Below, in pieces: positions 60,005 through 64,000 of a stretch of 64,000 nt of DNA (positions are counted from its first letter, which is position 1; each line of letters begins with the position of its first letter). The stretch is taken from assembly GCA_003248865.1 (NCBI GenBank), contig QFPK01000004.1:128533-192532 (forward strand). The letters run 5' to 3'. A program made the translations under genes and the position numbers. This DNA comes from Sphingomonas sp. GTDB lineage: Bacteria; Pseudomonadota; Alphaproteobacteria; Sphingomonadales; Sphingomonadaceae. Below the pieces are notes generated by a model. It searched no databases, was not told where the DNA came from, and was given only the letters and a program-made list of their open reading frames with translations.

Positions 60005-61151
60005 ACCCGTCCGGCACGGATCGCCGGCCTTCGTGCACCATCAGCGCCACCTGCTCACCAACGGCGGCCGAATGTTTGAAGCCATGGCCGGAACAGGCCG
60101 AGACCAGCGTGACCCGGTCCGCGCCGGGCATGCGATCCAGGATGAAGCCGGCATCCGGCGTGCTGGTGTAGAGGCAGGTCGCACGCCGGAGCGCGGTGCG
60201 GGCGAGGCCGGACAGGCGGCCGTCCAGATGGTCCGCCAGCAGGGCGGCGGTTTCATCGTCAGTGGTGTCACGCTCGACCAGATCCGGATCTGTCAGCGGG
60301 TGCAGGAACTGTTCGTCGGCCACCTTCACGCCATTGGCCTCCGCACCGGGCACCAGCGGGAACCCGTAGAAGCTGTCGTCGGAGGTGGCGCCGTGGGCCC
60401 AGATATAGACGGGGCAACGGCCGGCTTCGAACAGCGCCGGATCATCGGGTTGCAGCCAGTGCAGCACCTGCCGCGTGACCGTGGCGCGGGCCAGCGCGTG
60501 CGGTGCGAAGCCGGGCGCCCATGCGCCGGCCGCGATCACGGCCTCGGCGGCTTCGTAGACGCCCTTGTCTGTCGTCACCCGAACGCCGCCGGGAATGGGC
60601 TGTTGTGCCAGCACCTGTTCGCCCAGCCGCAAGTCGGCACCGGCATTGCGCGCGGCCTGCAACTGGGCGGCTACGCAGCGTTCGGGGAACAGCATGCCCG
60701 CGCCCGGTTCATAATAGACGAGGTCGCTGTCCGACGGGTGGAAGGCCGGGAAACAGCGGCGGCACTCGTCCGCCGTCAACACCTCGTGCGGCACGTTGAA
60801 GGAGCACGCTGCCGCCACCGTGCCCGCCACAAAGCCGGGCCGCCCATGCATTTCCGTGGTTCCGCCTTCCGCGCCGATGATCAGCGCGCCGCAGCGCAGG
60901 CCCAGCGGCTCGCCGCCAACCTCTTCCAGTTCGGCCCAGATCTCGTCGGAGCGGCGGACCAGCGGCACGAACTGCTCGCCTTCGCCGATGGCAGTGCGGG
61001 TGATGCGGGTTTCGCCATGGGTCGAGCCCATGGCGTGCGGCGGATGCCAGCGATCGATGCCCAACACCCGCAATCCGCGCCGGGCAAGCTGCCAGGCGGC
61101 GGCGGAGCCGACCGCGCCCAGACCGATGACGATCACATCCGGGCGCGGCAT
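59988..61151 (-). CDS. FAD-dependent amine oxidase, MTOX/monomeric sarcosine oxidase family
   Basis: A 387-aa flavoprotein of the SolA/MSOX family, which oxidises N-methyl or secondary amines (sarcosine, N-methyltryptophan, pipecolate) to an imine and H2O2. The Rossmann motif is VIGLGAVGSAAAWQLARRGL, GSTHGETRITR is the flavin-contact segment, and Cys326 in ATCLYTSTPD corresponds to the covalent FAD-binding Cys of the family. Substrate not determinable. Co-directional with ilvE (11 bp downstream of its stop), so possibly one transcript. Confidence 0.87.
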   Translation of the reverse strand: MPRPDVIVIGLGAVGSAAAWQLARRGLRVLGIDRWHPPHAMGSTHGETRITRTAIGEGEQFVPLVRRSDEIWAELEEVGGEPLGLRCGALIIGAEGGTTEMHGRPGFVAGTVAAACSFNVPHEVLTADECRRCFPAFHPSDSDLVYYEPGAGMLFPERCVAAQLQAARNAGADLRLGEQVLAQQPIPGGVRVTTDKGVYEAAEAVIAAGAWAPGFAPHALARATVTRQVLHWLQPDDPALFEAGRCPVYIWAHGATSDDSFYGFPLVPGAEANGVKVADEQFLHPLTDPDLVERDTTDDETAALLADHLDGRLSGLARTALRRATCLYTSTPDAGFILDRMPGADRVTLVSACSGHGFKHSAAVGEQVALMVHEGRRSVPDGFSPAA

Positions 61152-61162
61152 GGCTGGTTCAA

Positions 61163-62251
<1,089 letters not shown>

Positions 62252-62282
62252 GGCCCAGTCCTTGGAGTGTCATGTCCTTTGA

Positions 62283-62300
62283 GAGTCCTGATCGGGACTC
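62283..62300. other. Hairpin in the ilvE leader
   Basis: GAGTCC-TGATCG-GGACTC, a 6-bp stem 32-49 bp upstream of the ilvE ATG. It lies between the terminator-like structure at 62339-62366 and the start codon. It may be a secondary leader structure. No T-box or riboswitch core was recognised. Confidence 0.4.
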
Positions 62301-62338
62301 AACGGAGACGGCCATAGACCTGTTTGCGGGGCAGTGGC

Positions 62339-62366
62339 AAAAATAAAAGGGCAGTGAGATTGCCCT
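62339..62366 (-). terminator. Terminator-like hairpin with U-run, upstream of ilvE
   Basis: Read on the minus strand: AGGGCA-ATCTCAC-TGCCCT followed by TTTTATTTTT. The short GC stem with a U-run makes an intrinsic terminator. It can end transcription from the TonB receptor gene upstream, or act as an attenuator for ilvE, which starts about 88 bp further on. No leader peptide rich in branched-chain residues was found. Confidence 0.65.
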
Positions 62367-62416
62367 ATTTCGGGTGGGGGGCCGTTGAGCTGTCTTGAAA
62401 GCGGACCATGAAGAAA

Positions 62417-62439
62417 GCCGGGCCATGGTCCGGCCCGGC
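62417..62439. terminator. GC-rich hairpin in the ilvE-TonB receptor gap
   Basis: GCCGGGCC-ATGGTCC-GGCCCGGC, an 8-bp perfect stem; on the minus strand it is followed by the pyrimidine-rich TTTCTTC. It lies in the 312-bp non-coding stretch 62252-62563. Possible additional 3' terminator of the receptor gene. Confidence 0.5.
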
Positions 62440-62526
62440 CCTTGCCGTTCCTGTTCCGGGGGAGGAACCGCCCAATGCGAGTTGTGCGAGCGTTTCAGGG
62501 GGTCGGCGAGCCGGGCCGGATTTGGT

Positions 62527-62554
62527 CCCCGGCGGGTGCGTCAGCCCGCCGGGG
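62527..62554. terminator. Strong hairpin just past the TonB receptor stop
   Basis: CCCCGGCGGG-TGCGTCAG-CCCGCCGGGG, a perfect 10-bp stem, lies 9 bp beyond the receptor stop codon. There is no U-run. It is likely a 3'-end-stabilising or terminator structure. Confidence 0.6.
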
Positions 62555-62563
62555 AGGAGGTGT

Positions 62564-64000
62564 TTAGAACGTGGCGCGGAAGCGCAGGCCGAAGGTGCGC
62601 GGCGGCGCCAGATAGGCGTTCTGGTCCCCCGTTTGCAGCGGCGTTGCGAACAGCTGCGACGGGTAGATCTCGTTGAAGATATTCTGCGCCCAGATTTCGG
62701 CGGTGACGCCGGAGTTCAGCCGGACGCCGACATTGCCGTTCACCAGATTGACCGCGCCGCGCCGCGCCAGCGAGGCGTTGTTGATCATCTGCGGGCCGCT
62801 GTACTGATACTGGATGCGGCCGACGAGATTGGCGCTGTCGTTGATGGGCGTATCCAGGTTGATCGCGGCATTGGCCTGGAATTCAGGCGCGAAGCGGAAC
62901 CGGTGATCCGACAGCACCGGATCGATGCCGGCGTCTTCCTTGATCTTCGCTTCCGGGATCCATGTGGCATCCACGTTCAGGATCAGGGAGTCCGTCAGCT
63001 TGAAGGTGTTTTCGATCTCCATGCCGTAGTCCACGGCGGACTTGCCGTTCAGAACGGTGAAGCGAAGCCCCACGAACTGGGCGACCTGGATATTGCTGAT
63101 ATCGTAATAGAACAGCGAGATATTGGTGCGGGCGCGGCCGCCCCAATATTCCGTTTTAGCGCCCAGCTCGAAGGCGTTGACGGTTTCCGGCTTGTAGGTG
63201 GGGTCAAGCGGAACGGCGCCGGGCACCTCAGCCGGATTATTCGTGCGACCGCCGGCACCGTTCGCGTCCATGTTCACGCCGCCGGCCTTGAAGCCGCGGT
63301 TGTAGGTGGCGAACAGCATGATGTCGTCGTTCGGGCGGAACTGACCGCCAACGGTGCCACTGAACGCCTTGTCGGTCCGCTCGTCCGAATAGTTGGGGCC
63401 GGGAGAGACGCCCAGCACGCGGAAGACAGCGTTGGGGGCCGGGGAATAATATTCGTAAGCGAAGGAGCCGGTCTTCTTCTCAACCGAGTAGCGAAGGCCG
63501 CCCAGAAGGCTGAAGCCGCCGCCGAGATCGACGTTGGTGTGAGCGAAGCCCGCGTAGGACTTCGACGAGCCCCGCATCCGTTCCCGGGCGGTAACCCCGG
63601 CTGCCGCGTTGGCAAAGCCAGCCGGAATGCCCTGGGCTGACAGCAGGATATTCCAATAGGCCTGCGCTTGCCGGCCCCAGTCCAGTTCGCGGCTGACCCT
63701 GATCTTCTCGTCGGAGAAGAACAGGCCCAGCACATAATCCGCGTTGATCGAGGAAATGCGGCCGTTCCAGGTGAGCTCCTGCGAGAAGAAGCGGCTGTTG
63801 AAAGTTTCGTCGAGGATCAGGATATCGGCTCCGGAGAAGTCGGCATCCATGTCGCGTTGAGACACATCAAACTTGCGGAGCGCCGTCACCGACTTGATGC
63901 TGTTGAGCAGCCCCCACCGGGTGGTCCGGGTAGATAGTTAGTGCATTGTCGTCTCCGCCGCCATTGCCGGGCGCAGGTGGAGCGAAGCGGAACCGGAGGC
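62564..64000 (-). CDS. TonB-dependent receptor (3' part; frame shifts near 63911-63915; runs off right edge)
   Basis: C-terminal part of an outer-membrane TonB-dependent receptor. Beta-barrel segments are clear: VDLGGGFSLLGGLRYSVEKK, DIMLFATYNRGFKAGGVNMD, NAFELGAKTEYWGG, and the terminal YLAPPRTFGLRFRATF. From 63889 down to 62564 the frame is open (441 aa). Upstream of it the frame meets a TAA at 63938-63940, while another frame reads LRFRFAPPAPGNGGGDDNAL up to the edge. The two join if one base is removed from the C5 run at 63911-63915. So it is either a frameshifted pseudogene or a homopolymer indel in the assembly. Ligand unknown. Confidence 0.75.

Overview
The window is GC-rich, densely packed chromosomal DNA from an alphaproteobacterium, most likely a Sphingomonadales member (Sphingomonadaceae-like). 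This is inferred from gene content: a TonB-dependent receptor of the TonB-Xanth-Caul type, a UrcA-family protein, a PEP-CTERM protein with a PEPATWALMIVGFG tail, SdhE, and a cbb3 oxidase cluster of alphaproteobacterial order. I saw no rRNA, tRNA, CRISPR array, prophage or insertion sequence.

Left part (1-22.8 kb). An arginine-succinyltransferase catabolic operon (astA-astD-astB, the last running off the left edge) is divergent from an Lrp/AsnC regulator. A small membrane protein, a patatin-like phospholipase and a hexapeptide acyltransferase follow. Then comes the complete cbb3 oxidase cluster ccoN-O-Q-P-G-H-I-S on the minus strand, ending in a small Cys/His-rich exported protein, with an FNR/FixK-type box upstream of ccoN. 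Next is a tripartite RND efflux operon (adaptor, HAE1 permease, outer-membrane factor), a divergent GtrA/GtrB-type flippase-glycosyltransferase pair, and galE.

Middle part (22.9-43.5 kb). Housekeeping genes: two exported M20 metallopeptidases flanking an overlapping purT-purU pair (formate use and formate production in purine synthesis), an orphan PEP-CTERM protein, mfd overlapping sdhE, divergent recG, a Sel1-repeat protein, tyrS divergent from anmK, a UrcA protein, an alpha/beta hydrolase, two tandem cysteine desulfurases overlapping a 2Fe-2S ferredoxin, and amn (AMP nucleosidase). Two copies of a ~201 bp hairpin-rich repeat lie directly behind the stop codons of tyrS and the ferredoxin gene. 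Their outer modules and inner cores are in opposite relative orientations.

Right part (43.6-60 kb). A pectin/polygalacturonate utilisation locus. One plus-strand operon encodes a 2-keto-4-pentenoate hydratase-like enzyme, a TRAP transporter (DctP-DctQ-DctM), a DUF6807 protein and a LacI-family regulator. A minus-strand group encodes a PL1-type lyase, KduI, KduD, KdgK and a type-B carboxylesterase. A plus-strand operon encodes a TonB-Xanth-Caul receptor, a second PL1-type lyase and an acetylesterase-like hydrolase. Copies of a TGACACCGGTTACC operator precede the operons, which points to one LacI-type regulon. The inferred flow is: extracellular lysis and deacetylation, uptake through the TonB receptor and TRAP system, conversion of the unsaturated product by KduI and KduD to 2-keto-3-deoxygluconate, and phosphorylation by KdgK. 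The final KDPG aldolase is not in the window.

Right end (60-64 kb). An MTOX/sarcosine-oxidase-like flavoenzyme, ilvE with a structured leader, and the 3' part of a second TonB-dependent receptor whose frame appears to shift at a C5 run near the window edge.
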